A DNA stretch of 64,000 nucleotides, taken from the NCBI RefSeq assembly GCF_001187865.1, contig NZ_LGIT01000003.1:1-64000 (forward strand), in the 5' to 3' direction. The notes beneath the pieces are model-generated. The model had not been told where the DNA came from and made no database searches. It was given only the letters and a program-made list of their open reading frames with translations. The translations under genes and the position numbers were made by a program. Shown here in pieces: positions 23,335-32,896 of this stretch. Origin of the DNA: Klebsiella sp. RIT-PI-d (GTDB taxonomy: Bacteria > Pseudomonadota > Gammaproteobacteria > Enterobacterales > Enterobacteriaceae). Position 1 is the stretch's first letter; every line of letters begins with the position of its first letter.

Positions 23335-25044
23335 TTATTTCAGCGGCGAGTTTTTGCGCTCAATGCTGTAACGCTCAAGTTCTTTGTACGGCACCACTTT
23401 GCTTTTCTTCTTCCGCACATCGACGACGGTCATGCGGTCGGTACAGGAGTAGCAAGGATCGAGGCTACCGATAATCAACGGTGCGTCGGAAACGGTATTG
23501 CCGCGCAGCATATAACGCAGCGTCGGCCAGTTCGCATAGGTCGCCGCACGGCAGCGCCAGCGGTACAGCTTCTGGTTGTCGCCGGTCATGCTCCAGTGAA
23601 TATCGTCCCCACGAGGCGCTTCGGAAAAACCGAGGGCGAAGCGGTTCGGAATATACGTAAAACCATCGACCATCAGCGCGCCACCCGGCAGATTGTCGAG
23701 GCCGTAGTCGATCATATTCAGGGCGGTAAACACTTCGTTAATACGCACTTTGAGGCGTGAAATGACGTCACAGCCCTGCTCGCTGTGGACTTCCATCGGC
23801 AGCAGGCCATAACCGACAAACGGATGGTCGGCGCGGGTATCGCGGGCGTGGCCGCTGGCGCGAACCATTGGGCCAACGTTGCTGAAATCACGGGCGATTT
23901 CCGGGTCGAGGCGACCCACACCGACGGTACGCTGCTCCATATTCGGCGTACTGAGCAGAACATCTACCAGCTCTTTCACGTCACGACGCATCTGCTGCGC
24001 CAGCAGGCGGGTCTGGATCATGTCGTCTTTCAGCAGATCGCGACGGATGCCGCCAATCAGGTTCATGCCGTAGGTTTTACGCGCCCCGGTCAGGATCTCC
24101 GCCATTTTCATGGAGGCTTCGCGCACGCGGAAGAACTGCATAAAGCCGGAGTCAAAACCGGTAAAGTGACAGGCCAGGCCGAGGTTCAGCAGATGCGAGT
24201 GCAGACGCTCCACTTCCAGCAGAATGGCGCGGATCATCTGGGCGCGTTCCGGCACCACAATTCCCATCGCGTTTTCAACAGAGGTGGTATAAGCCGTGCT
24301 GTGGGCAAAGCCGCAGATACCACACACGCGGTCAGAAAGGAAGGTGACTTCGTTATAACCCATCCGGGTTTCTGCCAGTTTTTCCATACCGCGATGGACA
24401 TAAAACAGGCGATAGTCAGCATCAATAATATTTTCGCCGTCAACAAACAGGCGGAAGTGGCCTGGTTCATCAGACGTCACGTGCAGCGGGCCAATCGGCA
24501 CCACGTTATTTTTCTTATCGCCCAGTTCGTTAATGAACTGGTAGGTCTCGGCGTCGGTAGTCGGCGCGGGACGCTGACGATAATCCATGCTGTCTTTACG
24601 CAGCGGATAGAGATCGTCCGGCCAGTCGTCGGGCAGCACCAGCCGGCGCTCGTCCGGCAGGCCGACCGGGATCAGGCCATACATGTCGCGCACTTCGCGC
24701 TCGCCCCATACCGCCGCAGGGACGCGCGGCGTGACGGACGGAAACTCCAGCGTATTCGCATCGACGTCGACGCGCACGGTTATCCAGCACTTCGTCCCCT
24801 GCTCCATCGACATCACGTAGTAAACCGCATAATTGCCGCACAGCGGACGTTCATCGTTACCGAACAGGACCGACAGCCAGCCGCCCTGTTGGTAATAAAG
24901 AAACTCCACCACTTCCGGTAGGGAGTTCACCTTCACGGTGATTGTGATTTGATCTTTCGTCTGCCACGCTTCATCCAGCACAGCGCCCGGAAAAGCCTGA
25001 TGCAGTGCGGCGAGATAGTGTTGACCGATTTTTTCTTCAGACAT
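23335..25044 (-). CDS. hycE: Hydrogenase 3 large subunit HycE
   Basis: A 569-residue protein, identical in length to E. coli HycE. The N-terminal part resembles complex I NuoC (about 1-170); the rest is NuoD-like and holds the NiFe site. Ni/Fe ligands lie in RVCGICGFAHSTAYT (near 241) and in DPCYSCTDR near the C-terminus. HycI removes the tail after that Arg; the tail starting MTVVDVRKKK is exactly 32 residues, as in E. coli. The enzyme makes H2 from formate-derived electrons on the cytoplasmic side of the inner membrane. Confidence 0.98.
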   Translation of the reverse strand: MSEEKIGQHYLAALHQAFPGAVLDEAWQTKDQITITVKVNSLPEVVEFLYYQQGGWLSVLFGNDERPLCGNYAVYYVMSMEQGTKCWITVRVDVDANTLEFPSVTPRVPAAVWGEREVRDMYGLIPVGLPDERRLVLPDDWPDDLYPLRKDSMDYRQRPAPTTDAETYQFINELGDKKNNVVPIGPLHVTSDEPGHFRLFVDGENIIDADYRLFYVHRGMEKLAETRMGYNEVTFLSDRVCGICGFAHSTAYTTSVENAMGIVVPERAQMIRAILLEVERLHSHLLNLGLACHFTGFDSGFMQFFRVREASMKMAEILTGARKTYGMNLIGGIRRDLLKDDMIQTRLLAQQMRRDVKELVDVLLSTPNMEQRTVGVGRLDPEIARDFSNVGPMVRASGHARDTRADHPFVGYGLLPMEVHSEQGCDVISRLKVRINEVFTALNMIDYGLDNLPGGALMVDGFTYIPNRFALGFSEAPRGDDIHWSMTGDNQKLYRWRCRAATYANWPTLRYMLRGNTVSDAPLIIGSLDPCYSCTDRMTVVDVRKKKSKVVPYKELERYSIERKNSPLK

Positions 25045-25056
25045 AAATAAATTCTC

Positions 25057-25983
25057 TTAAAACGCCGCCAGCAGGGAGACGAAAGCTAAAAAGGCAATAC
25101 CGAATCCGGCCCAGGTAATGCGTCCGGTGATATCAAGACGCAGCCGCGCCATGCTGTTTTCGAACAGCGCGATAATCAGCACGCCGATAACGACTTTTAC
25201 GACGGCCACGATCAGCGCCAGCAGCAGACCGCCGATGCTGAAGCTGGTCATTTGTCCCCACGGGATAAATACACCGACGAACATTTGCAGAACCACCAGC
25301 TGTTTCAGGCTGATAGCCCACTTGATCACGCCAAAACCGCTGCCGCTGTATTCAGACAGCGGACCTTCCTGTAACTCCTGCTCCGCTTCCGCAAGGTCAA
25401 ACGGCAGTTTGCCCATTTCGATGAACGTGGCGAAAGCACAGGCACACAGTGCGAGGATCAGCGGAATACTGCGCGCAACAGGCCAGTGATACAGCGTGTC
25501 GGTAATGCTGCTAATGTGCGTGGAGCCAGCCACCTGCGCAGCAACCCACAGGCCGAGCAGCAGCATCGGCTCCACCAGCACGCCCAGCATCGCTTCACGG
25601 CTTGCGCCGATGGCTGTGAACGGGCTGCCGGTATCCAGACCTGAAATGGCGAAGAAAAAGCGCGCGACGGCGAACAGATAGATAAGGGTGATCAGATCGC
25701 CCAGCTCCGGCAGTGGAGAGGCGACCGTCACCACCGGCAGCGTGGCGGCAATCGCCAGCATCACGCCGGCCATCACAAACGGGGTCGCGCGAAATACCCA
25801 GCCGGCAGCGGCAGGCGAAACGCTCTGACGCCCCATCAGTTTGATAATGTCGCGGTACTCCTGGAGAACGCCGGGTCCGCGACGGTTATGCATTCGGGCA
25901 CGCGCCACGCGGGTGATGCCGGAAAGCAGCGGCGCGAAGGCAAACAGCGCCAGCGCCTGAATTAAAGCAAGAACATAGGTCAT
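25057..25983 (-). CDS. hycD: Formate hydrogenlyase membrane subunit HycD
   Basis: A 308-residue integral membrane protein; E. coli HycD has 307. It is the NuoH homologue that anchors the soluble arm of the complex. Hydrophobic stretches are seen along the whole chain, for example YVLALIQALALFAFAPLL at the start and ITWAGFGIAFLAFVSLLAA at the end. The charged loops RARMHNRRGPGVLQEYRD (about 29-46) and LPFDLAEAEQELQEGPLSEYSG (about 194-215) are the NuoH signatures that contact the hydrogenase. It starts 2 nt after hycC. Confidence 0.96.
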   Translation of the reverse strand: MTYVLALIQALALFAFAPLLSGITRVARARMHNRRGPGVLQEYRDIIKLMGRQSVSPAAAGWVFRATPFVMAGVMLAIAATLPVVTVASPLPELGDLITLIYLFAVARFFFAISGLDTGSPFTAIGASREAMLGVLVEPMLLLGLWVAAQVAGSTHISSITDTLYHWPVARSIPLILALCACAFATFIEMGKLPFDLAEAEQELQEGPLSEYSGSGFGVIKWAISLKQLVVLQMFVGVFIPWGQMTSFSIGGLLLALIVAVVKVVIGVLIIALFENSMARLRLDITGRITWAGFGIAFLAFVSLLAAF

Positions 25984-25985
25984 TT

Positions 25986-27836
25986 TCAGGCTCCTCGCGT
26001 AACCACAATCACTACCAGTACCGCCAGCTCAACCAGCGCAATACGGCGGCACAGAACCGCGATGCAGTCGCCCTGCCAGCCGGGAATGAAGCGCACCGGG
26101 TTCAGCCATTTGCGCAGCTTAAGCACCGGCGCAAATGCCTCTTTTACCGGCATCGCAAAACCGTGCGCGGTAATGACCATGGACCGTTCGTGATCGTAGC
26201 CGCAAACCCAGGCCGGACCGCGTGAACGGGCAGACAGACGGTCGCGTTTGAACACCATCATGATGATGAACGGCAGTAGCGGACAGGCGATCAGCAGCAG
26301 AGCGATCATCGGCTGCGATACCACGGAGGCCGTGGCGTCGGCGCTGAAATGGAAGAGACTACCGACTAACGGCAGCAGCCACGGCGCAGCGATACCGCCG
26401 ACGATACAGCTCAGTGCAGCCAGACCGACGCTGATATTCATCAGCCACGGCGCGGACGTTGCATTCTCCGCTTCCTTCGTGCGCGGTGCGCCAAGGAAGG
26501 TAACGCCGTAGACTTTTGCCATACACATCACGGCCAGCGCACCGGTGATCGCCAGCCCGACGGCCAGCAGCGGTCCGAGAAGACGCGCAACAAAGACGCT
26601 GTGATTGCCTAACGCGAAGAACGATTGATAGATAACCCACTCGCCCGCAAAACCGTTCAGCGGCGGCAGCGCGGCCATCGCCATCAGACCCACCAGCATC
26701 GCCAGCGAAATCAGCGGCATTTTTTTACCGATGCCGCCCAGCTTCTCGATGTCGCGATGGCCAGTACGGAACCAGACCGCGCCTGCGCCCAGGAATAACG
26801 TCGTTTTAAACAGACTGTGGTTAACGAGGTGATAGAGTCCGCCGGTAAAGCCCAGCACCATCAATAGCGGTGAACGCAGCGATATACCCGCCACGCCAAC
26901 GCCCAACCCCAGCAGGATAATGCCGATGTTTTCCAGGGTGTGATAGGCCAGCAGACGCTGGATATTGTGCTCCATCAGCGCATACAGGCCGCCAACAAAG
27001 GCCGTAATCATACCCAGCACCAGCAGTACGACGCCCCACCATAGCGGAACATTCACTTCCAGGGTGGTAAAGGTCAGTAACCCAAACAGCCCTACTTTCA
27101 TCACCACTGTAGAAAATAGCGCCGCAGCAGGCGCGCTGGCACTGGCGTGGGCCTGCGGAACCCAGCTGTGCAGCGGGATGACGCCTGCCAGCAGCCCAAA
27201 GCCGATGACAGCAAGTAGCCAGATATCATTGCCCAGCGGCTGTTGTAGTACGCGCAAGTGCACCAGACCAATATTGAGCGAACCGTAGCGCTGCCACGTC
27301 AGCCAGCAGGCAATGGCCAGCAGAAGGGTGCCCAGGCGTCCCAGTACAAACCACAGTTTGCCGGATTGCGCGCAACCGGTAAGAAATGCGGCGCACAGTG
27401 CCATGACTTCAGCCATCACCACCAGTGTACCAAGGTTACTTGCGGTCACCGCACAGACGGCCGCGGCCATCAGCACATTGACCAGCAGACCGTTGGATTT
27501 CACCTGTGCATGACCGTGCCAGCTAATGTTGAAGAGGCTAATAAACAGTGCCGATAAGCCAATTGCCACCAGCCATACGGCATTAATACCGGTCAGCTCA
27601 ACGCTCAGATGCGTATAAGGTATCGCCGCCATGTTGACGGACACGCCCTGGCTGCCGGCAGCCATCCAGCTCATCAATACCTGGAAACCACCAATGGCGA
27701 CCATGGCGCTTGCTATCGCACCGCCGATCCCGGCAATGGCTCCACTCACTCTTTTCCCGGCGCAAAACACGCCTGCCAGCACCGCGCTGGCGACATACCA
27801 GACCACCGCCTGGCTTACTAAAGAAGCCGCCGTCAT
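25986..27836 (-). CDS. hycC: Formate hydrogenlyase membrane subunit HycC
   Basis: A 616-residue polytopic protein; E. coli HycC has 608. It belongs to the NuoL/Mrp antiporter-like family and forms the large membrane arm subunit of formate hydrogenlyase. It has many hydrophobic segments. Conserved blocks include PLHSWVPQAHASASAPAAALFS (near 223-244), with the catalytic-type Lys following in VVMKVGLFG, and LLAYHTLENIGIILLGLG (near 313-330). The start overlaps the hycB stop by ATGA. The extra residues relative to E. coli are spread over loops; no break is visible. Confidence 0.96.
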   Translation of the reverse strand: MTAASLVSQAVVWYVASAVLAGVFCAGKRVSGAIAGIGGAIASAMVAIGGFQVLMSWMAAGSQGVSVNMAAIPYTHLSVELTGINAVWLVAIGLSALFISLFNISWHGHAQVKSNGLLVNVLMAAAVCAVTASNLGTLVVMAEVMALCAAFLTGCAQSGKLWFVLGRLGTLLLAIACWLTWQRYGSLNIGLVHLRVLQQPLGNDIWLLAVIGFGLLAGVIPLHSWVPQAHASASAPAAALFSTVVMKVGLFGLLTFTTLEVNVPLWWGVVLLVLGMITAFVGGLYALMEHNIQRLLAYHTLENIGIILLGLGVGVAGISLRSPLLMVLGFTGGLYHLVNHSLFKTTLFLGAGAVWFRTGHRDIEKLGGIGKKMPLISLAMLVGLMAMAALPPLNGFAGEWVIYQSFFALGNHSVFVARLLGPLLAVGLAITGALAVMCMAKVYGVTFLGAPRTKEAENATSAPWLMNISVGLAALSCIVGGIAAPWLLPLVGSLFHFSADATASVVSQPMIALLLIACPLLPFIIMMVFKRDRLSARSRGPAWVCGYDHERSMVITAHGFAMPVKEAFAPVLKLRKWLNPVRFIPGWQGDCIAVLCRRIALVELAVLVVIVVTRGA

Positions 27837-28441
27837 TTCGCCTCTCCATTTTGAGCCTGAAACAGCGACAAATCGCCGAAGTCGGTATTAATAGTCAGCG
27901 CACGCTTACGCTTGTTAGCCAGCGTAATGTCGCGGTTATTCACGATCATCAGCGCTTTTGTTGGACAGGTGCGCACACACGCCGGTCCCTGCTCATCGAA
28001 ATCACACATATCGCATTTCACCGCAATGGCGCGGACACCCGGGACCCAGTCCAGCAGCGTGCTCACGCGAGCCGGTGCCGGCGGTGCCGGTGGCGCTTTC
28101 GACGTGTTAGCGTTTGCCGGAATATACAGCGGTCGGCTGCCGGAAAATTCAATCGCGCCAAACGGACAGGCAATGCCGCACAGCTTGCAGCTTACGCACA
28201 GGCTCTCATTCAGCTGTACCGCACCGTCGACGCGGGTAATCGCGTTAACCGGACAAACTCCGGCGCACGGCGCATCTTCACAGTGGTGGCACATCTGCGG
28301 AGCAGATTCTTTTTCATTACGCATAACACGCAGACGCGGCATGACTTGCAGGCCGTGCTGACGATGCGTCTCGGCACAGGCAGCCTCACAGGTGCGGCAG
28401 CCGATACAGAGGGTGGAGTCAGCAATTACAAAACGATTCAC
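27833..28441 (-). CDS. hycB: Formate hydrogenlyase electron-transfer subunit HycB
   Basis: A 202-residue ferredoxin-like protein; E. coli HycB has 203. The start is GTG, preceded by TGAGGAAT, as also annotated in E. coli. Cys clusters: CIGCRTCEAAC (12-22), CHHCEDAPCAGVCP (near 52-65), CVSCKLCGIACP (near 83-94) and CDMCDFDEQGPACVRTCP (near 141-158). It connects FdhF to the HycF/HycG relay. A Pro/Ala-rich insert (APPAPPAPARV) is also present in E. coli. A probable FhlA site at 28460-28516 separates it from hycA. Confidence 0.97.
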   Translation of the reverse strand: MNRFVIADSTLCIGCRTCEAACAETHRQHGLQVMPRLRVMRNEKESAPQMCHHCEDAPCAGVCPVNAITRVDGAVQLNESLCVSCKLCGIACPFGAIEFSGSRPLYIPANANTSKAPPAPPAPARVSTLLDWVPGVRAIAVKCDMCDFDEQGPACVRTCPTKALMIVNNRDITLANKRKRALTINTDFGDLSLFQAQNGEAK

Positions 28442-28459
28442 CAGGCATTCCTCAGGTGA

Positions 28460-28516
28460 TTGTCATTTTTGACGAAATCGTGTCGGCCGGTGTCAATTTC
28501 GACACTTATCGACACG
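28460..28516. promoter_or_regulatory. Probable FhlA site in the hycA-hycB gap
   Basis: A dense block of TGTC/GACA words: TTGTCATTTTTGACGAAAT, then TGTCGG, TGTCAATTTCGACA and ATCGACACG. E. coli has an FhlA-binding region in the same hycA-hycB position. Exact half-site boundaries cannot be set by eye. Confidence 0.6.
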
Positions 28517-28523
28517 GGTAACT

Positions 28524-28991
28524 TCAGGCCAGCGTGGCCTGTCCCTGTTTGTTCACCAGTTGGCTTAAATCAACAGGAAGATCGTTTTCTACCGCGGTAT
28601 ACAGGCTGTCATATACGGCAGAGATCTTTTCCAGATAGTGCTCAAGCACCTGCTCGCGATTGCGGCTATCAATACGGCCGTCGACCTTGCCGTCGCTGGT
28701 TAATTGCGCCTGCGCAATCAGCTGCTTATCTTCACCCTCGCGCGTCTCAACGTAATATTCGATGGTATGGCTGTTGAAGCCTGCGGCCAGCGTGACGTAA
28801 ATCGTGAAGTGCTCAAAAAGGACAAAACAGAGATCTTTTTCCGGCGCGCAGCTCATCGCATGATGCAGACGGGCTTTAGATAGCGTCAGCCCCTGGACCA
28901 AAGAATTGCAGTAGTTGCGCCACTGATCCTGCTGGCGGCGGTGTCGATCAGCGATGTAATCAGCTTTCTCGCTAATTTCCCAAATAGTCAT
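28524..28991 (-). CDS. hycA: Formate hydrogenlyase regulatory protein HycA
   Basis: A 155-residue protein; E. coli HycA has 153. It counteracts FhlA and thus lowers expression of the formate regulon, by an incompletely understood mechanism. The chain starts MTIWEISEKADYIADRHRRQQDQWRNYCNSL and has no cofactor motif or membrane segment. It is the first gene behind the hyc sigma54 promoter, giving a negative feedback loop. Identification rests on its position as head of the hyc operon and its remembered similarity. Confidence 0.94.
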   Translation of the reverse strand: MTIWEISEKADYIADRHRRQQDQWRNYCNSLVQGLTLSKARLHHAMSCAPEKDLCFVLFEHFTIYVTLAAGFNSHTIEYYVETREGEDKQLIAQAQLTSDGKVDGRIDSRNREQVLEHYLEKISAVYDSLYTAVENDLPVDLSQLVNKQGQATLA

Positions 28992-29025
28992 GTCAGGTTA
29001 CCCGGTTAAAAGAGACATCCCTGAT

Positions 29026-29042
29026 AAGCACTTTCTATGCCA
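29026..29042 (-). promoter_or_regulatory. sigma54 promoter of the hyc operon
   Basis: The minus strand reads TGGCATAGAAAGTGCTTA. GG and GC are separated by 10 nt, a good RpoN -24/-12 promoter, about 35-50 nt upstream of the hycA ATG. Confidence 0.85.
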
Positions 29043-29092
29043 GTTTTTAATTATCTGATTTTTATGAATTTTATAATAGAGACTGCAATTTA

Positions 29093-29133
29093 TTGACATG
29101 TCATTTCGTCACCTCGACATCGTCACCGACAGC
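29093..29133. promoter_or_regulatory. Probable FhlA enhancer between hyc and hyp
   Basis: TTGACATGTCATTTCGTCA, then CTCGACATCGTCACCGACA lie between the two divergent sigma54 promoters. They contain the CATTTCG word of the known FhlA target and several TGTC/GACA repeats. One enhancer could serve both the hyc and hyp operons. Confidence 0.6.
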
Positions 29134-29157
29134 GCTACTTTGCTGTTCAGGGGTAAC

Positions 29158-29173
29158 TGGCACCGTTATTGCA
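29158..29173 (+). promoter_or_regulatory. sigma54 promoter of the hyp operon
   Basis: TGGCACCGTTATTGCA: a perfect -24/-12 element (TGGCAC-N5-TTGCA). It ends about 30 nt upstream of hypA, leaving a short leader with the SD sequence GGAGGGG. Confidence 0.92.
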
Positions 29174-29202
29174 TTAGTTGGGCATCTTGTACCGGAGGGG
29201 CT

Positions 29203-29553
29203 ATGCACGAAATTACGCTCTGCCAGCGGGCGCTGGAGATCATCGAACAACAGGCCGCATCGCACGGCGCAAAACGCGTGACCGGCGTATGGCTCAAAGT
29301 GGGCGCGTTTTCCTGCGTAGAGCCTGCGGCCCTTACCTTTTGTTTTGATCTGGTCTGCCGCGGCACGCTGGCAGAAGGCTGTAAACTGCACGTTGAAGAA
29401 CAACAGGCGGAATGCTGGTGCGATCGCTGCCAGCAATTTGTTCATCTGGTTTCACAGCACGTCCGCCGCTGCCCGCAGTGCGAGAGCGGCACGTTGCAGA
29501 TCGTGGCCGACGATGGATTACAGATCCAGCGCCTTGAAATTGATCAGGAGTAA
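29203..29553 (+). CDS. hypA: Hydrogenase nickel incorporation protein HypA
   Basis: A 116-residue protein, the same length as E. coli HypA. I chose the ATG of MHEITLCQRAL because His2 is part of the nickel site; the frame also extends upstream over the promoter. HypA delivers nickel to the hydrogenase 3 large subunit with HypB. The zinc site is formed by CWCDRC (near 73-78) and CPQCES (near 90-95). The strong SD GGAGGGG precedes it. It is the first gene of hypABCDE-fhlA. Confidence 0.97.
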   Translation: MHEITLCQRALEIIEQQAASHGAKRVTGVWLKVGAFSCVEPAALTFCFDLVCRGTLAEGCKLHVEEQQAECWCDRCQQFVHLVSQHVRRCPQCESGTLQIVADDGLQIQRLEIDQE

Positions 29554-29556
29554 ATT

Positions 29557-30429
29557 ATGTGTACGACATGCGGTTGTGCTGAAGGCAACCTTTATATTGA
29601 GGGTGACGAACATAACCCGCACTCCGCGTTTCGCAGCGCGCCCTTCGCGCCTGCGTCTCGCCCGGCACTCGCTATTACCGGCCTGAAAACAGCCGGTTTT
29701 CATCCGCAAGAGTCAACGGGTGGCGATCTGCATTATGGTCACGGTGAAGCCGGAACCCACGCTCCCGGCATCAGCCAGCGGCGAATGCTGGAAGTCGAAA
29801 TCAACGTGCTGGATAAAAACAATCAGCTCGCTGCCCGCAATCGCGCGCGCTTTGCCGCTCAGGAGCAACTGGTGCTGAATCTGGTTTCCAGCCCCGGCTC
29901 CGGTAAAACCACCCTGCTGACCGAAACGCTGCTGCGCCTGAAAGATAAGGTCTCCTGTGCGGTCATCGAAGGCGATCAGCAAACGGTCAACGACGCCGCC
30001 CGTATTCGCGCAACCGGCACACCGGCGATTCAGGTGAATACCGGTAAAGGGTGTCATCTTGACGCTCAGATGATTGCCGATGCCGCCCCGCGCCTGCCGC
30101 TGGAAAAAAACGGCATTCTGTTTATTGAAAATGTCGGCAATCTGGTCTGCCCGGCAAGCTTCGATCTCGGTGAACGCTGTAAGGTGGCGGTGCTGTCAGT
30201 CACTGAAGGAGAAGATAAACCGCTGAAATATCCGCATATGTTTGCCGCCGCTTCGCTGATGCTGCTTAATAAAGTGGACTTACTGCCGTACCTGAATTTT
30301 GACGTGGAGCAGTGCATCGCCGCGGCGCGAGAAGTGAACCCTGAAATTGAAATCATGCTTATTTCCGCCACCAGCGGCGAAGGCATGGAGACCTGGCTCA
30401 CCTGGCTGGAGGCGCAGCGATGTGCATAG
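29557..30429 (+). CDS. hypB: Hydrogenase nickel incorporation GTPase HypB
   Basis: A 290-residue protein, exactly the E. coli length. It hydrolyses GTP to drive nickel transfer. The N-terminal high-affinity nickel site is CTTCGC (residues 2-7). A His-rich stretch [13 protein letters not shown] lies near 61-73. The P-loop is [13 protein letters not shown] (near 109-121), and [12 protein letters not shown] near 240 holds the guanine-specificity motif NKVD. It starts 3 nt after hypA and overlaps hypC by 10 nt. Confidence 0.98.
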   Translation: MCTTCGCAEGNLYIEGDEHNPHSAFRSAPFAPASRPALAITGLKTAGFHPQESTGGDLHYGHGEAGTHAPGISQRRMLEVEINVLDKNNQLAARNRARFAAQEQLVLNLVSSPGSGKTTLLTETLLRLKDKVSCAVIEGDQQTVNDAARIRATGTPAIQVNTGKGCHLDAQMIADAAPRLPLEKNGILFIENVGNLVCPASFDLGERCKVAVLSVTEGEDKPLKYPHMFAAASLMLLNKVDLLPYLNFDVEQCIAAAREVNPEIEIMLISATSGEGMETWLTWLEAQRCA

Positions 30430-30692
30430 GCGTTCCGGGGCAAATTCGCACCATTGACGGCAACCTGGCGAGAGTGGACGTCTGCGGCGTGCAACGCGAG
30501 GTCGATCTGACGCTGGTCGGCCACTGCGATGAAAACGGCGCATCCCGTCTTGGCCAGTGGGTACTGGTACACGTCGGTTTTGCGATGAGCGTGATTGATG
30601 AAGCAGAGGCGCGCGACACGCTCGAGGCGCTGCAAAATATGTTTGAAGTCGAGCCGGACGTCGGCGCGCTGCTGTTTGGCGAGGAGAAGTAA
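30420..30692 (+). CDS. hypC: Hydrogenase maturation chaperone HypC
   Basis: A 90-residue protein, as in E. coli. The essential Cys2 is present in MCIGVPGQI. HypC carries the Fe(CN)2CO group with HypD and delivers it to pre-HycE. The family OB-fold is recognisable: [16 protein letters not shown] and [17 protein letters not shown]. It overlaps hypB by 10 nt and hypD by one base (TAATG), indicating translational coupling through the operon. Confidence 0.97.
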   Translation: MCIGVPGQIRTIDGNLARVDVCGVQREVDLTLVGHCDENGASRLGQWVLVHVGFAMSVIDEAEARDTLEALQNMFEVEPDVGALLFGEEK

Positions 30693-31813
30693 TGCGTTTC
30701 GTTGATGAATACCGCGCGCCAGAACAGGTTATGCAGCTTATAGATCATCTGCGGAGTCGGGCGGTGCATCTGGATTATACCGCTGCCCGTCCCTTACGCA
30801 TTATGGAAGTCTGCGGCGGCCACACCCACGCGATTTTCAAATTTGGCCTCGACCAGCTGCTGCCGGAAAATATCGAATTTATTCATGGTCCCGGCTGCCC
30901 GGTATGCGTGCTGCCGATGGGCCGCATTGATAGCTGTATTGAAATCGCCAGCCACCCGGAGGTGATTTTTTGTACCTTTGGTGATGCGATGCGGGTGCCG
31001 GGTAAAAATGGCTCGCTGATGCAGGCCAAAGCACGCGGTGCGGATATTCGAATTATCTACTCGCCGATGGATGCCCTGCGGCTGGCGCAGGAAAACCCGG
31101 ACCGCAAAGTGGTCTTTTTCGGCCTGGGGTTTGAAACCACCATGCCCGCGACGGCGATCGTCCTTCAGCAGGCTCTGGCGCGTAACCTCAACAATTTCTT
31201 CTTTTTCTGCCAGCACATAACCCTGATCCCCACCCTGCGCAGCCTGCTTGAGCAGCCGGATAACGGGATTGACGCATTCCTCGCTCCCGGTCACGTCAGC
31301 ATGGTAATTGGCGTGGAGGCATACGGTTTTATCGCCGATACTTATCAGCGCCCGCTGGTGGTCGCCGGCTTTGAACCGCTTGATCTTCTGCAGGGCGTCA
31401 CTATGCTGGTTGAGCAAAAAATCACGGCCTGTAGTCAGGTTGAAAACCAGTATCGTCGCGTGGTGCCGGACGCCGGTAATCCTCGCGCCCAGGACGCCAT
31501 TGCCGACGTCTTTACCGTCAAGGGCGAAAGCGAGTGGCGCGGGCTGGGACTGATTGCCGATTCTGGCGTTCAGCTTACCGCACCTTATCAGCGCTTTGAC
31601 GCCGAGGCGCATTTTCAGCCAGCCCCACAGCAAACCAGCGACGATCCGCGTGCGCGCTGCGGCGATGTCCTGACGGGGCGCTGCAAACCGCATCAATGCC
31701 GGTTATTTGGGAATACCTGTAATCCGCAAAGTGCCTTTGGCGCGCTAATGGTTTCCTCCGAAGGAGCCTGTGCCGCCTGGTATCAATATCGAAGCCAGGA
31801 GTGCGAAAAATGA
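30692..31813 (+). CDS. hypD: Hydrogenase maturation factor HypD
   Basis: A 373-residue iron-sulfur protein, as in E. coli. It is the scaffold on which the Fe(CN)2CO unit is built with HypC and HypE. Key motifs: CGGHTHAIFKFG (near 41-52) with the essential Cys41, GPGCPVCVLPMGRID (near 66-80), CTFGDAMRVPG (near 93-103) and the C-terminal cluster ligands CGDVLTGRCKPHQCRLFGNTC. All expected Cys residues are visible. It overlaps the hypE start by 4 nt, since hypE begins ATGA at 31810. Confidence 0.98.
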   Translation: MRFVDEYRAPEQVMQLIDHLRSRAVHLDYTAARPLRIMEVCGGHTHAIFKFGLDQLLPENIEFIHGPGCPVCVLPMGRIDSCIEIASHPEVIFCTFGDAMRVPGKNGSLMQAKARGADIRIIYSPMDALRLAQENPDRKVVFFGLGFETTMPATAIVLQQALARNLNNFFFFCQHITLIPTLRSLLEQPDNGIDAFLAPGHVSMVIGVEAYGFIADTYQRPLVVAGFEPLDLLQGVTMLVEQKITACSQVENQYRRVVPDAGNPRAQDAIADVFTVKGESEWRGLGLIADSGVQLTAPYQRFDAEAHFQPAPQQTSDDPRARCGDVLTGRCKPHQCRLFGNTCNPQSAFGALMVSSEGACAAWYQYRSQECEK

Positions 31814-32820
31814 AAACGATTCAGATTGCCCACGGCAGCGGCGGTCAGGCGATGCAACAGTTGATCGGCGACCTGTTTATGCAGGCTTTTGCTAATCCGT
31901 GGCTGCTGGAACAGGAAGACCAGGCGCGCCTGAGTCTGGCGCAGTTCACCGCTCAGGGCGACCGACTGGCCTTTTCCACCGACAGCTATGTTATCGATCC
32001 GCTTTTTTTTCCCGGCGGTGATATCGGCAAGCTCGCGGTGTGCGGAACGGCCAATGACGTGGCGGTAAGCGGCGCAATTCCCCGCTTTCTCTCCTGCGGC
32101 TTCATCCTTGAAGAAGGGCTGGAGATGGCAACGCTCGAGGCGGTAGTCAATAGCATGGCGCAAACGGCCAGAGCGGCCGATATCGCCATTGTCACCGGCG
32201 ACACAAAAGTGGTGCCGCGCGGTGCGGCAGACAAATTGTTTATCAATACCGCAGGCATCGGCGCCATCCCGGCCGATCTTCACTGGGGGGCGCAATCTCT
32301 GATGCCTGGTGACGTTCTGCTGGTCAGCGGCACGCTCGGTGACCACGGCGCGACGATCCTCAATCTGCGTGAGCAGCTGGGACTGGACGGCGCGCTGAGC
32401 AGCGACTGTGCGGTATTAACGCCGCTTATCCAGATGCTGCGCCCTGTGCCGGGCATCAAAGCGCTACGCGATGCGACACGCGGCGGAGTGAACGCCGTCG
32501 CGCATGAATTCGCGCTTTCCAGCGGCTGCGGCGTCGAGCTTCACGAGCAGCACCTGCCGGTAAAAGATGCGGTGCGCGGCGTATGCGAACTGTTGGGCCT
32601 TGATCCGCTTAATTTTGCTAACGAAGGTAAACTGGTGATTGCAGTCAGTCGCGACACGGCAGAGCAGGCGCTGGCGCAACTTCAGTCACATCCGCTGGGT
32701 CGCGAGGCTGCTATTATTGGGGAAGTGGTTGAACGTAAAGGGGTGCGCCTGACCGGTCTGTATGGTATTAAACGCACTCTGGATTTGCCTCATGCCGAAC
32801 CCTTACCGCGGATTTGTTGA
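31810..32820 (+). CDS. hypE: Hydrogenase maturation protein HypE
   Basis: A 336-residue protein from the ATG of MKTIQIAHGSGGQAMQ; an in-frame GTG three codons upstream is less likely. HypE dehydrates the thiocarbamate on its C-terminal Cys, made by HypF, to thiocyanate, the cyanide donor. The C-terminal PRIC with the terminal Cys is intact. The ATP-binding PurM-like fold shows in FSTDSYVIDPLFFPGGDIGKLAV and TGDTKVVPRG. It is followed after 76 nt by fhlA, probably in the same transcript. Confidence 0.98.
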   Translation: MKTIQIAHGSGGQAMQQLIGDLFMQAFANPWLLEQEDQARLSLAQFTAQGDRLAFSTDSYVIDPLFFPGGDIGKLAVCGTANDVAVSGAIPRFLSCGFILEEGLEMATLEAVVNSMAQTARAADIAIVTGDTKVVPRGAADKLFINTAGIGAIPADLHWGAQSLMPGDVLLVSGTLGDHGATILNLREQLGLDGALSSDCAVLTPLIQMLRPVPGIKALRDATRGGVNAVAHEFALSSGCGVELHEQHLPVKDAVRGVCELLGLDPLNFANEGKLVIAVSRDTAEQALAQLQSHPLGREAAIIGEVVERKGVRLTGLYGIKRTLDLPHAEPLPRIC

Positions 32821-32896
32821 TCCGGACTCAAAACATTATTACGCTTTTTAATCATTTCTTTCGCGCCGCATTAGCGGCGCTTTGTGGACAAGAGCA

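Noticed and set aside
23785-24921. Long antisense frame opposite hycE
   Set aside because: Same reason: His/Arg/Gln-rich mirror translation of a conserved gene.
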